Source of the DNA: Asterias rubens | Taxonomy: Eukaryota; Echinodermata; Asteroidea; Forcipulatida; Asteriidae | DNA length: 64,000 bases | Direction of reading: 5' to 3' | NCBI RefSeq assembly: GCF_902459465.1 | Contig: NC_047064.1 | Span: 4,490,762 to 4,554,761 of the forward strand | Part shown: positions 21,101 through 31,735 of the stretch, one piece after another | Numbering within the stretch: the stretch's first letter is position 1 | Layout: each line of letters starts with the position of its first letter | The notes under the pieces: generated by a model | Database searches by the model: none | What the model saw: the letters and a program-made list of their open reading frames with translations, nothing else | What the model was told of the DNA's origin: nothing | Program-made: the position numbers and the translations under genes

Positions 21101-22545
21101 TATCAACCATAACACGACTGTAAGTCTAAACGAAATGTTTTGCAAATATTTAAAACCCCAAAAAGAAACATCGGGGAAAACTCATAAAGGATGTTAAATC
21201 AACAAATTTCACTTCGTGTTATTGCTATCATAGGTTTCAAATGCAAACAATAAGAACATGGATATGGCTTTATTGCCACGTTACATTTTTGGATCGTACA
21301 ATGTTTATAGCAACAGCCTTAGCAACAGCCGCCTTATTAAACAGCACAAACTAAACCAAAATAGTCGTACGATGTCGTGCATTATTATCAACAATTTTAA
21401 ATGATATTTGTGTACAATTTCAAGAATGGAATCAACTAAACACTAACCCATGCATGTAGCGTCACCTTCATCGTAACAACTGCACGTCTTGCTGTTTCTG
21501 GAAATACAGATTTTTAAGTAAAATTTAACCGTGCTGAGGCACATTTATTAATTTATTAATTTTAGCACAACTTAGCCTTGTCCAAAGCTCTTTACGCAAG
21601 CACCGGCGCGCCCGCTCTCCACCTAGCGATGGGCGACGCCAAACTGCATGATACATGTTTTGGCACGGAACTGGGTATTGGTATACTGTACTTGATACCG
21701 TGGTTACGGAGTATGGTATTTCGAGGTTTTTCAAAACCTCGTACAAATGAAGCCGCAACGGCTTTGTTGTACGAGATTGTACATACCTAAACAATGTTGT
21801 CCAATTAATATCCAGAAAAAAAAAGAAAAAAAAAAAGGTAAACTGTTACCCATGATAATTCCCTGTCACTTTTCTTAGATCACTTGGTGGCGCGGACACT
21901 GTTAAGCCTATTGTAAGTCTCTCTTATTTCCTTGTGCTCCCTTTTTCGGTAGTTACTTACTCGGGTTGCGTTTCGGTGCACTCCACTTCAAATGCAACGT
22001 ATGAGTTGCACAACGTGTAGGATGCCTGGTCTCCGTCTCGGAACGACTCCAAAAAACCGTCTTTTTCGTTACCCTTTGGCACACACATAAATACTGAGTA
22101 GGGAAAAAACAAAAAAACACCTATCATTAATTGATGAACAACAAGATTCCCAAGATTCCCTTTTTTTGTGGTTCAAAGGAGTTTCCAGAGTTATTGTTTA
22201 CATGTTTATTTCCGTGAATCATTGCGTAATTCGTTCCCTGATGCTCTATGAAGTTTTTCATAGCTATTAATTTTTACCTTGAGGGTGTGAAATCTATCAT
22301 TATAAATAAATAAAAAATAAAATCCGCTAGAGGCAGTAATAAATAAACTAAATATTTTTGCAAGCTCTTTATTCGACACTAGTGAGAGTCTATTTTTGTT
22401 GCTATCCTTTGATACGAGTGCTAGACTAGGATGAAAAGAATAACAACATATCTATTTCTTCTAACCTTCTTCCGATGTACATCGAAATCGGTCCCTTGGT
22501 CCACATTCACAATCATCCGATGCTGGGCTGTTTTCTCCAACGGGG
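17263..22545 (-). CDS. Single-pass receptor with CxC modules, NPTY motif and tyrosine-rich tail (first exon not found)
   Basis: Exons in coding order: 22466-22545 (80 nt), 21961-22093 (133), 21448-21497 (50), 20584-21052 (469), 19826-19887 (62), 18945-19024 (80), 17263-18174 (912, stop at 17263). Phases run 2-1, 1-2, 2-1, 1-2, 2-1, 1-0, 0-stop and all agree, giving 595 residues plus a missing first exon that must end in phase 2. The ectodomain has small cysteine modules (DDCECG, KTCSCYDEGDATC), then a Thr/Ser/Pro-rich stalk. A hydrophobic helix (VAIGVSLTLNVLLVALVIFV) is followed by a basic stop-transfer WKKGGKR. The cytoplasmic part has NPTYDL and about a dozen tyrosine motifs (YAEI, YTAL, YTPI, YVEP, YVDV, YYFKL, YQSL, YNLL, YDTV, YDTF, YSLAM). 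It is a paralogue of the receptor at 30632-44920 but has no lectin exons and no C-terminal ITAM. It is probably a plasma-membrane phosphotyrosine-signalling protein. Ligand unknown. Confidence 0.82.
18200..18343 (-). repeat. Family E foldback beside a splice acceptor
   Basis: Inverted-orientation copy of 4523-4667 with ends aggagactttccaacgcg and cagaaagtctccca. It lies only about 26 bp upstream (in gene sense) of the tail exon starting at 18174. Confidence 0.88.
18418..18602 (+). repeat. Diverged family A fragment
   Basis: Recognisable gaccagtatcctcacttggt and ttgtgcttcagatgcctgat separated by an A-rich run at 18534-18564. Confidence 0.6.
19509..19756 (-). repeat. Family A element, internally deleted
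   Basis: Both termini are present (tttaaagacagtggtcacta and aaagtgtgcggtgtcttta) but the middle is shortened. Lies in an intron of the small receptor, 70 bp from its 62-nt exon. Confidence 0.8.
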
Positions 22546-22690
22546 CTGTGCAAATTAGAAGAGATTTGAAACCATGTCATGTAGTTGCTTATTTGAAAAA
22601 AACAAAAAACAAAATGTTTTTTTTTCTGTTCCCTTTCTCGACACTTATACTATCAGGTTCGAGAAAGGGAACTTAATTATTATTATTTTT

Positions 22691-22905
22691 TTTTTTTTAA
22701 TGTCGCCGACCGCCCTCAGAGTGCCCCAGTATGAAAAGTGTGGTTCTTCAATCGAGAATTGCAAAGGTCATGGGTTAGAATCCCAACCGAGTAAAATGCC
22801 TGTAATTTATTTTGACAGAGCTCGTGAAAGTACTGAGGCTACAGTGCTAACACCCATCGGTGTACATTTATATGGGCACAAACAAAATAAACGGGCGAAT
22901 ACAGT
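22691..22905 (+). mobile_element. tRNA-headed SINE (family S)
   Basis: The head carries a B-box-like gggttagaatccc. The body (aatgcctgtaatttatttt, then gtactgaggctacagtgct and cccatcggtgtacatttata) matches, in inverse orientation, 33528-33660. It lies just upstream of the first exon found of the small receptor. Confidence 0.65.
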
Positions 22906-23426
22906 TATGCCGACTGATTTGGCGATCTTTAACCCGAGTTAGAACGCGGGTTTGTTTCACAAAGCAATACAATCCACCGTAGCACAAATTGACAGAATTG
23001 CCAAAGTGATTTGAATTGGGACACCGCACTACAGACTACGATTTATTAGCAGTTAAAAGATCAATCTCAGCTTTTGGCGAGAGTAGTTAACAGATGATAT
23101 TTAATTTCCCGATCAGGACAACTACTCTCAAACACATTAGTCGCAAAGGGGGTATCGTTAGATTTTAATTCTGTGTATATTTAATAACATGCTTTAACAA
23201 ATCATTTGAAGATGATAATATGTCACGAGTGTGAGATTATTTCATAGTTTACAATCTGCGAACAAAAAATTTCGGGAAAACTCAAGTTACCCCGAGCTTG
23301 TGTATTTTGATTGGCTACTCCTCACTTAGGGCGAAACCTTGGTTAGAGATTGTGAATCTCACATCTAAGAGTATCTTAAACCAACCTTTAAAAGCAAATC
23401 AATAATGCAAACGTTGGAACCGTGAC

Positions 23427-23630
23427 CCAGGTCCATTTTCAAAGAGATGCTTAAACAGAAAATATTGCTAAACATGTTTTTGTCTAAGCAGACTTTAGCA
23501 GGATACAAGTCACAACTTGTAAATTTGGCAATGGTAGTTTGGCTAGTAACCTATGTTGGTAAGCTAAATAGTTTTGTGCTTAGCTAGCTACTTTTTGTGC
23601 TTAAGCGGCTCTATGAAACTGGGCCCTGGT
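23427..23630. repeat. Family D foldback, copy 3
   Basis: Diverged copy from caaagagatgcttaaacag to cttaagcggctctatgaaac, followed by tgggccc. Confidence 0.6.
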
Positions 23631-24057
23631 GGGATCTTTCAGAGCACCGTACAAAAGAATATTCCATGAGAGCACTTTGATTCTTATGAGACATTTCCTA
23701 TTGGTCTACTTCCCGTCATTTATTCTCTCAGTTTCATGTTTAAGCCATCCAGTACCGAGACTTTTGCTTAACAATTTCATTCTATACAATGCCAGGTTAA
23801 CACTGTGGAATGTGTCACCTGTGATAAGGAACAAGGAGTTTTGCGTTCTTTTTGACGAAACACCCATTATGTTGAATCAACATAGCAGTCAGATAATACA
23901 GTGTGGTTGACTGGCTGGACGGATGACGGCATTCCCGTGCACCTCTCAACTCTAACTTGGGATTTAATTTGAACCAGGATTTTGACTCAATTCTTTACCG
24001 TATTCGAACAAATTTCACTGTCGAGCTCTTTGATGCATATCGTGAGTTCCACGAAAT

Positions 24058-24279
24058 TCTCTAGTTTCGAATAGTCGACTGAAGGCAGCTGTAGGCGGGA
24101 AACAACTCGAGGCAGACCCCGTCAGCCAGCAGCGAGCTCCCGCCCAGCCAAGCTTTATGAGAAGTTGATTAAACAGTTTCCTGAGTTGCAGAAAGAAGGA
24201 ACATCTTTGTGCCGATTTGAAGATCTATGGATATGTGGCATTGGTGTTTTTTTGTGTGTCTATGGATCTGACCTACATT
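24058..24279 (+). CDS. Open stretch of unknown origin
   Basis: A GC-richer island with an open plus frame reading GSCRRETTRGRPRQPAASS, then KLYEKLIKQFPELQKEGTS and LCRFEDLWICGIGVF. It has no start codon. Composition differs from the surroundings and resembles a decayed coding or transposon fragment. Product not recognised. Confidence 0.2.
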
Positions 24280-26990
24280 GAAGGTCACCAAAGGAACAAG
24301 GTAAGGAAAACTGTGCCGAATCCGACCTCCACTTTTGTTCACTTTGGCGATTCACCTTTTTGAACATGTTGGGCTGTTTTTGTCTTAATTTTTTTCGAAC
24401 TCTCAAACAATTGGCAGCGATTTCCAACACAATGTACAATGTCCTTAAAATGGTCTTTTTTCAATGTATTATTTTGTACTGCTGTACAATAGAAAACCAG
24501 GTCATGTGTTGTTTTATATAGAGGGCGCTATCACTCAACCAACCGCTATCACCCACGAACCGCTATCACAGGGTTCCTGTGGGGCTGGGGTTTGGGTCTA
24601 TTCTTGCTTTTTACACTTTTTAATGTTAAATATTATATTAAATATTGTTCTAGCGTCTATCTGCATTCTTTTTAAAATCCACAGCCCATTTATGATGGTC
24701 CCAACTAGAAACGAGTTTGAACTTATTTGGCCCATCCACACTATAGGTACAGAAAAGAAACATGATCAAAACGTATATAAATAAACGGTCGAGTAAAAGG
24801 AAGTGTTGTGTATAGTTAAAGCAAATGGGGACAAAGTGCAACCAAACCAAGGCAAGCAATAAACACACGGAAGTAACAACAATTATAATTGTTTGACATG
24901 TAGTTCGAATCCAATAAGAAAATATTGTTTATTTAAAGGGCCTTGTAGTAATACCATTTGTTTTTTTTAAAGATCAACCGATCAAAACATGATTTTTTTT
25001 TTACGCAAATGGTGTTGTTTCTTTTTAATACCATGACGCTAAAATCTAATATGATTTTATAATATGTTATGTTCTTTTGTGTGATTGCTTTACCTTTCTT
25101 GTGGGTTAAAAGCCAATGTCCACACAAGCCTTAGTTTAAAAATCTATCAGTCGAAAATGTATGAAGACAAAACTGTACATGGCTTTCTGTTTCTAAACGA
25201 ATTAACATTATCAAAACAGTTCTTGTTTAACATGTTTAGGCTAATCGAACTGCTCAACTGTAAATGCCAAAACATTGTCGTAATGTACTTAATTCTAATA
25301 CGCGAGACTAGACATTCCTCAGAAGTTCATTTGGCAAGAAAAATAATTAAACAAATAAATAATGAAGACATGTATTAAAACAAGTTGATATAGGCAAGAT
25401 GATAGTACATCAGTATAGGGCCAGCTTAAACAGCCAATTGAGAACCAGAAAATTCATGCATTTTATTTGAACTTTCTTTAAAGCACATAATGTTCCCGTC
25501 AGTATGCCAGCGATTCCGTTTAAATCGTATTTAAATATGACCCCATGGTGGTGTATGGAGTTCATCAACGCATTCGAGTATGACATTTTATCATAACTCG
25601 TCAATGAGCTCACAGAAAGACCCCATTAAAGCTCCGCATTAAGCTGGGTACGAATAAAGAATGATCAAGCTGCCAAGATGGACGCCATGAGGCTGTTGTT
25701 TACATAATGTATACTGAGTTGTTATAGATGCTCTTTCAAATTTCACCCGGATTCCTCCGCCCGCAGGCGTTCTTTATTCTACACTTTACAATTGCCATCC
25801 TACAAAATGTTCCTGATTTGTTTTAAGGGTTCATTGTTTTTTATTTTTTATTTTTTTTTTTTTTAAATCGAATTAGAAGGGAAAACAAAACCCAACTGAA
25901 GCACTACGACATTGCAACTTCGTAGTGCAGAACAATAATTATTGCCTTCCGCAGATACTGCGCATTGAGACACGCATTGGTCCTATAGGTATAGTGGACA
26001 ACGGTTACCGTATGGAATATCTTAATCATGAACAAATAATAACAAATAATTGAAAACATCTACACAAGTAAACACAAAGTATAATACATACCCCTCCTTT
26101 TTGCCGCCCTTTTTCATGTCTGTACGCTGTATCTGCCCTGATCATTCAAGTCAATGTCATACACATCTAATACCGACTGTTTATAACGATGAGTCGCTGA
26201 CCAGAAAGACTTTTCCACGCACTTCAAAATTTCTGAACATTAACTGGTACAAGCATTGCCTTTTAATGAGATTGCAGAAATGTGGTCTGGTCTTATATCT
26301 GCCATCCGACTTCCTAGTTCCGGTATGGAACGAAATGATACTGAAAGTATGACATACACGTACACCGCATGAGTGAGTGATTGATTGAGTTAATTTATTC
26401 GGATATTAAACATACAGCAACAACAAGCCAACAATGTATACTTAACAACAGAAGAGCAAATGATGAATTAAGATAAACCAAAATAGAACACAAGGTAGAA
26501 ATACTGTAGACAATTATTCAAGGATAGCCCAAAATGTAGTATAGAGAATAACAGTATTATTTTACTCATGTAAAAAAAAAACTTATGAACTGCATGTATA
26601 TACAACTCAATACTCAGCACCAAACAATGTGTTAATTTCAAGAAACCATTTGTTTTTGTTTACACATCATCACCGACACCCGGACAAAACTAAGATCGCT
26701 AGTTGCAAAATGTTTAGTTAAGTAGGCTTTGAAACTATTTGTAACACAATCAATGATAATCTCTAAAACGTTGATTTTTACCAGTGTCTAGAAATGCAAC
26801 ACAAATAGACAGTGTTTTTTTTGTTAGAGGTGTAAACAGCGTGCACATTTCAATGCGGGACACACGCTTCCTTTTGACCCCCCTTTGTTAGGTCGAGTGC
26901 AGTTCAATGCCACTTATATGAATCATTTTGGTACAAGTTTATGTGTTAATTAACATTTAGTTAATATGCGTAAAAATTAATATGTACATT

Positions 26991-27345
26991 AAAAGCTCTG
27001 AACACTATTGGTAACTACTCTAAATAATTGTTAGCATACAAACTTACTTTGTAACAAGCTTGGAGAGCTGTTGATAGTATAACACATTGCGAGATTCGGC
27101 TCCCTCTGAAATAACGTAGTTTTCGAGAAAGAAGTAATTTTCCTCGATTTGATTTCGAGACCTCAGAATTAGCTTTTGAGGTCTCAAAATTAAGCATCTG
27201 AAAGCACACATTTTCGTATGACAATGACAAGGGCGTTTTTTTTCTTCCGTTATTATCTCGCAGCTTCGACGACCAATTGAGTTTAAATGCCGTCACAGTT
27301 TATTTTTGGATGTGTGCACATGTTGAGACACACCAAGTGAGAAGG
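26991..27345 (-). repeat. Family A element, left of an inverted pair
   Basis: Minus copy without a clear right terminus. It stops near acaccaagtgagaaggcc and is followed at once by a plus-oriented half copy. Confidence 0.78.
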
Positions 27346-27513
27346 CCTTCAATTGAGTAAGAAATTACCCGTTTCTCAAAAACTACGTTACTTCAGAGGG
27401 GGCCGTTTCTCAGAATGTGTTATACTATCAACAGCTCTCAATTGCTCGTTACCAAAGTTGTTACGCCAATATTTATTGTCAGTAATTACCAACAGTGTCC
27501 AGTGCCTTTAAGA
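27346..27513 (+). repeat. Family A half element, right of an inverted pair
   Basis: The right half only (gagtaagaaattacccgttt to gtccagtgcctttaag), head-on to the preceding copy, so 26991-27513 can fold on itself. Confidence 0.78.
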
Positions 27514-27711
27514 ACAATGGAAGCAGTAATCGGCAATCGTTGTACAATTTATTTAATCGCCTCTTTTTATGGGGGAAATATTCCAGTTATACCGGTACCG
27601 GTTATGATATCAAGGAAACGGCACTCTGCTGCGAGTTTCCTCTTAAGCTTCGACCACAAGTCTGTCGTTGGCAATATGTGGTTTACGGTTTCTGGTTTCT
27701 GGTTGTTTGTT

Positions 27712-27720
27712 TTGTTGGGG

Positions 27721-27760
<40 letters not shown>
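27712..27760. repeat. GTT/TTG microsatellite
   Basis: About 13 uninterrupted trinucleotide repeats (ttgttgttg). The apparent long poly-Leu/Val frames here are artefacts of the repeat. Confidence 0.97.
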
Positions 27761-28181
27761 ATTTATATATATATTTTTTCTATCAATTGAGGTGAAATAT
27801 ACGGGTCAAAAATCAACCACATAGAATGTGCGTGAAATGGCAACATGGTTGTTTATTCTTTATTTTAAATTAATACAAGACAATCCATTATTTGGATTCG
27901 TAAAGGTCGAAATCGACGAGAGATAAAAAAACACAACTCGTAACCGAAACTGAATTGTTTGAGCTTTTAAAGGGCATGCATACACTAAACTGATTGTGTG
28001 GGAGTCTCTTTAAGCGAGCTCACATGAGTTTTCCCTGTGTAATTGCGAGTTCCTTAATCAGTAGGCAACGAGGTCTTTTTCTTCTAAATGATTTTTAATT
28101 TGTTTTTCTTTAATGGAAAACGTGAACACGCATCCGAACTGTCTATTTTTGTTCACCATAGTTCACCCACTTATATAAAAG

Positions 28182-28382
28182 GAGGGTACACCTTTGGTCA
28201 TTACTCAGAAAATCAAAAAACTTTCTCGGTAAAGAGCAATGTAGAGTTGTTGATAAAATTGTTATAAAACGGCGTTTTCTGAAACGGTGAAAAATAACGC
28301 GGGGTGTGTGGTGGGGTTTACTATTTTTCATGGGACTCCGATGACCGGTTGAGCATTAATTTATACAGGTATGTTATTTCAT
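28182..28382 (-). repeat. Diverged family A relative
   Basis: Recognisable ggtacacctttggtcattac... and gactccgatgaccggttgag with a rearranged middle. It directly abuts a plus copy. Confidence 0.5.
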
Positions 28383-28384
28383 GT

Positions 28385-28765
28385 TAAATACAGTGGACAC
28401 CATTGGTAATTGTCAAAGACCATCCTCTCACTTTGTGTATCTCAACATAAGCACAAAATATCAAGCCTGTGAAAATTTGAGCTCAATCGGTCACCGAAAT
28501 TGCGAGATAATGATGAAAGAAAAAACACCCTTGTCACACGAAGTGCGTTCAGATGCTTGATTTCGAAACCTCAAATTCTAAATCTCTGAGGTATCGAAAT
28601 AAAATTCGTGGAAAATTACTTCTTTCTCGAAAACTACATCACTTCAGAGGGATCCGTTTGTCACAACGTCTTATACTATCAACAGCTTCCCATTACTCGT
28701 TACCAAGTAAGGTTTTATGCTAATCATTATTTTGAGTATTTACCAATAGTGTCCACTGCCTTTGA
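28385..28765 (+). repeat. Family A element
   Basis: Near-full copy from taaatacagtggacaccatt to gtgtccactgcctttga. Confidence 0.85.
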
Positions 28766-29083
28766 GTCAATACAAGTAAGGCTACGGCTGCTAATCAATA
28801 ATTGTTTTTATACGTGTTGTGTCTTTGGTATACGTTGGTGACGGATTTTGTTTTGATCACTTGTACTTTCAAAAGCAAATTGTTTTGATTCTTTTTTTTC
28901 CTTGTAGCAATCCATCCCAATGCATGATGTGCATTGTTATGCTCAGTTTGTGTAGTTTCTCTTTTGATGTTGTTGTTGGTGTTGTTAAATGTTACAACTC
29001 TTCTTCTACTTTCTATTATCTGCTTTCTGTTTGTGGGAGGGACTATCATAATACCACTAGTCATAATGAAACTTAAACCCTGG

Positions 29084-29466
29084 TTAAAGGCACTGGACAC
29101 TATCGGTAATTACTCAAAAATATTGCTAGCATAAAAGCTTACTTGGTAATGAGCAATGGAGAGAGCTGTTGATTATATAAAACATTGTTAGAAACGGCTC
29201 CCTCTGAAAAAAACATGGTTTTTGAAAAAGGTAATTTTTCACTAAATTAATAATAAAATACTTCAGCTGAAGCAATTTGTATGCATCTGAAAGCACATAA
29301 AGTAACGCAACAAGGGTGGTTTTTTCTTTCAGAATTATCTTGCAAATGATCAATGACCAATGACCAATTGAGCTTAAATTGTATGTTATTTTATTCATAA
29401 TTATGTTGGGACACACCAAGTGGAAATACGTATTTGACAATTACCAACGGTCTCCAGTGCTTTTAA
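29084..29466 (-). repeat. Family A element
   Basis: From ttaaaggcactggacactat to ggtctccagtgcttttaa, moderately diverged. Confidence 0.82.
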
Positions 29467-30631
29467 CCCTTTAGTCCCTGCACCGCCCAAGTTTCTGAAA
29501 ACCAATTTTTCAAGATTCTTGCAGTAAACAACTGGAATCGTAGTTCAATGTTTAAAAGATAGCTTAATATTTATGCACAATTGTTTACCCTTTCGGTAAT
29601 GTTTGTATAAAAGTACAAGCTCCCATTGGGAACAATAATCGGCTCTCGAATATTTTTTTGAATTGCAACAAAAAAACTAGACGTGGTAAGAATTACAGCA
29701 GCTTCAGATAGTGTATAATTCATTTTGAGAAACAGTTCATCGCGAAGTACTTTACGGATTTGGAAAAAACCATAACTTTTTATTCCCAAAATTTGAATAT
29801 ATCAAGCGGTAACGCTTCTCAGATCGTATTATTCTTCCTATGTTGACATAACATTCGCTTCAGAGTTTCGGCGATATCTCAAAATCGTGACTATCTTTTC
29901 AATTTTTCCCAGGTAAATTTTATTGTATACAACTATATTTACATGGGAATAAAAACAATCGAACGGTTAAAACAAACCAAAAGTTTACATTGCCTTTGAT
30001 AAAAAATGAACAAGCGAAAGTGAAATAAGCCATCTTAACTTCGTACGACAGAGCAATAATGTTATGTACACACTTCTTGTTTAATTAATACACTTGTCAT
30101 TCAGTCTCAATTGATAATTTTGAGCACTAGTGCAAACCTTGATTAATATAGTTCGTTGTAAAGAGAGTTAATACAATAATGTAAAAAGATATATTTCCGT
30201 GTATATTTTTAAAATTTATAAAAACATATATTTAAGTAATCTGGCCTCACGTCATCAATCTAGACTCTCCCTTAAAAACACACAATTAAATTCAACTCAA
30301 TATTTCCGCCATCTTGTTTTTTTCCCCCGATTCAATCAATTGAAAACCAGACTGAGGTTAGGAGTACTTAATAGTCAGAGCTATGTGTCGGTGTTTACTT
30401 TGTTACTACAGATAAGGAACCTGACTATAATAACTATAAAAACTCCCGGATAAGACTTGACCTAGATTTTGGGTGCCCGTGGGGTCTGACCTTTTTGGAC
30501 GCTAAGGCACACCATGGTCGCTAGTATTTCCGTCTGCAGTATTTGCAATATCGCAGATTCCCCCACCCAACTATCTTGCATTTATGACATTATCTGCAGG
30601 TGTCTTTTCAAGCCACCATACTTCTACAGAT

Positions 30632-31735
30632 CTAGTTGAGCGTAGAGTATTCGCCATCGTCGGTGTTCTCGAGCGAGCCGTACTCGTTCTCAGAAGCCTG
30701 ATTTTTCGGTCTCGACTTGTTATTTCTGTTGTGGTGGGAACGATCGAAGGAGTTGTAGGTGTCGTCTCTGGGTACTGGAACCGTGAGACTGTAGTCTCCA
30801 TCGTCAGCCGCTATTACGGGGTGTTTCACGCCACGGCCGGTACGGTTGATGACGTCGTACGCGTTGGTATCCTTGGCGTTACCCTTGCCGTGAATATTGC
30901 CATGTGCGGGAGACTGACCAGTGCCCTTGGGTACATCGTGTCTCATAGGGGTGCGGTCGACTGTGTTGTATGTGTTGTTGTCAGGGACGACTGCGTTGTT
31001 ATGGCGAGGGGCTATCTTTCTTGCATTGATATCCAATGACTTGTATGTATGATCCTCTTGTGTGGTTTTGACGGCCTCAGTATCTACATCATGAGGAGCA
31101 TTGGAGTTCTTAAGCTTGAAGTAGTAGTCGTCATCCGGGGTCGAGCTGTCATCGCCCTCGTTCCCCTCTGAGGTGGGAACATCCATGCCGACGTAGTTCC
31201 CATTATCACCACTCTTCTTTTTCGGTGATACGATTGGCTTCAGCACACGGGGTTCGGCATCGAAATCTACGTAATCGTCGTCACTGCCTCTTGGAGCCGA
31301 TGGGGTTGTTGTCGAAGTAGCCGCGACAGGACGTTGCGGGACAACATCCTCCAGACCAACATACCTATCATCGTCATCATCAGTGACTTTCTTCGTTGGT
31401 TTACCTCGGTCGTTGTTTGGTATTGGCGTGTACACCAGCGGGTCGTCGTCATTAGTGTCCCTGGTACTCTTAGGATCGGTGTACACGTCATCGTCTCGCT
31501 TGGTGGTGGGGTTATACGCAGTGTAGCCGCTGGAGGCGATAGTGGCGTAACTCTCTCCAGTGTTATCTGGGTTCGGCGTGTAAATCGCTGGGTCGTCAAT
31601 TTCGTTGTGATCCTTGATGGCGCCCTTTAAGCTCGTGTAAGGATCTGGTTGAGGATTGGGGCGATACGCTTCATAACCCCTTGGTTGGATGTCTGTGTAG
31701 GTATTTGTCCGAGACTCGCTCTTAACATCAGGCGC
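30632..31735 (-). other. Lectin-receptor last exon: 367-residue tyrosine-motif tail with C-terminal ITAM
   Basis: A single long exon, phase 0, preceded by acceptor tgttacag. The tail is rich in Asp, Asn, Thr and Pro, with tyrosine motifs in order: YTDI, YEAY, YTSL, YTPN, YATI, YTAY, YTDP, YTPI, YVGL, YVDF, YVGM, YYFKL, YKSL, YNTV, YDVI, YSLTV, YNSF, YGSL, YSTL. LVYTPI fits an ITIM-like consensus. The last pair, YGSL and YSTL separated by ENTDDGE, fits the ITAM spacing YxxL-x(6-8)-YxxL. No enzymatic domain is visible. The stop is TAG at 30632-30634. Confidence 0.88.

Larger units (their letters stand above)
22560..30560. other. Inter-receptor region; missing first exon of the small receptor expected here
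   Basis: About 8 kb between the first exon found of the small receptor and the 3' end of the lectin receptor. I looked on the minus strand for ATG, a hydrophobic signal and a phase-2 donor and found no convincing candidate. The content is SINE, family D and family A copies, a GTT microsatellite and AT-rich sequence. AATAAA on the minus strand near 29779 and 29917 could serve the lectin-receptor 3' end. Confidence 0.4.

Noticed and set aside
26085-26150. First exon of the small receptor (ATG AAA AAG GGC GGC with a phase-2 gtatgt donor)
   Set aside because: Phase fits, but the peptide MKKGGKKEG is not a signal peptide.
27415-27824. Hydrophobic poly-Leu/poly-Val frames that look like membrane helices
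   Set aside because: Produced by the GTT microsatellite at 27712-27760.
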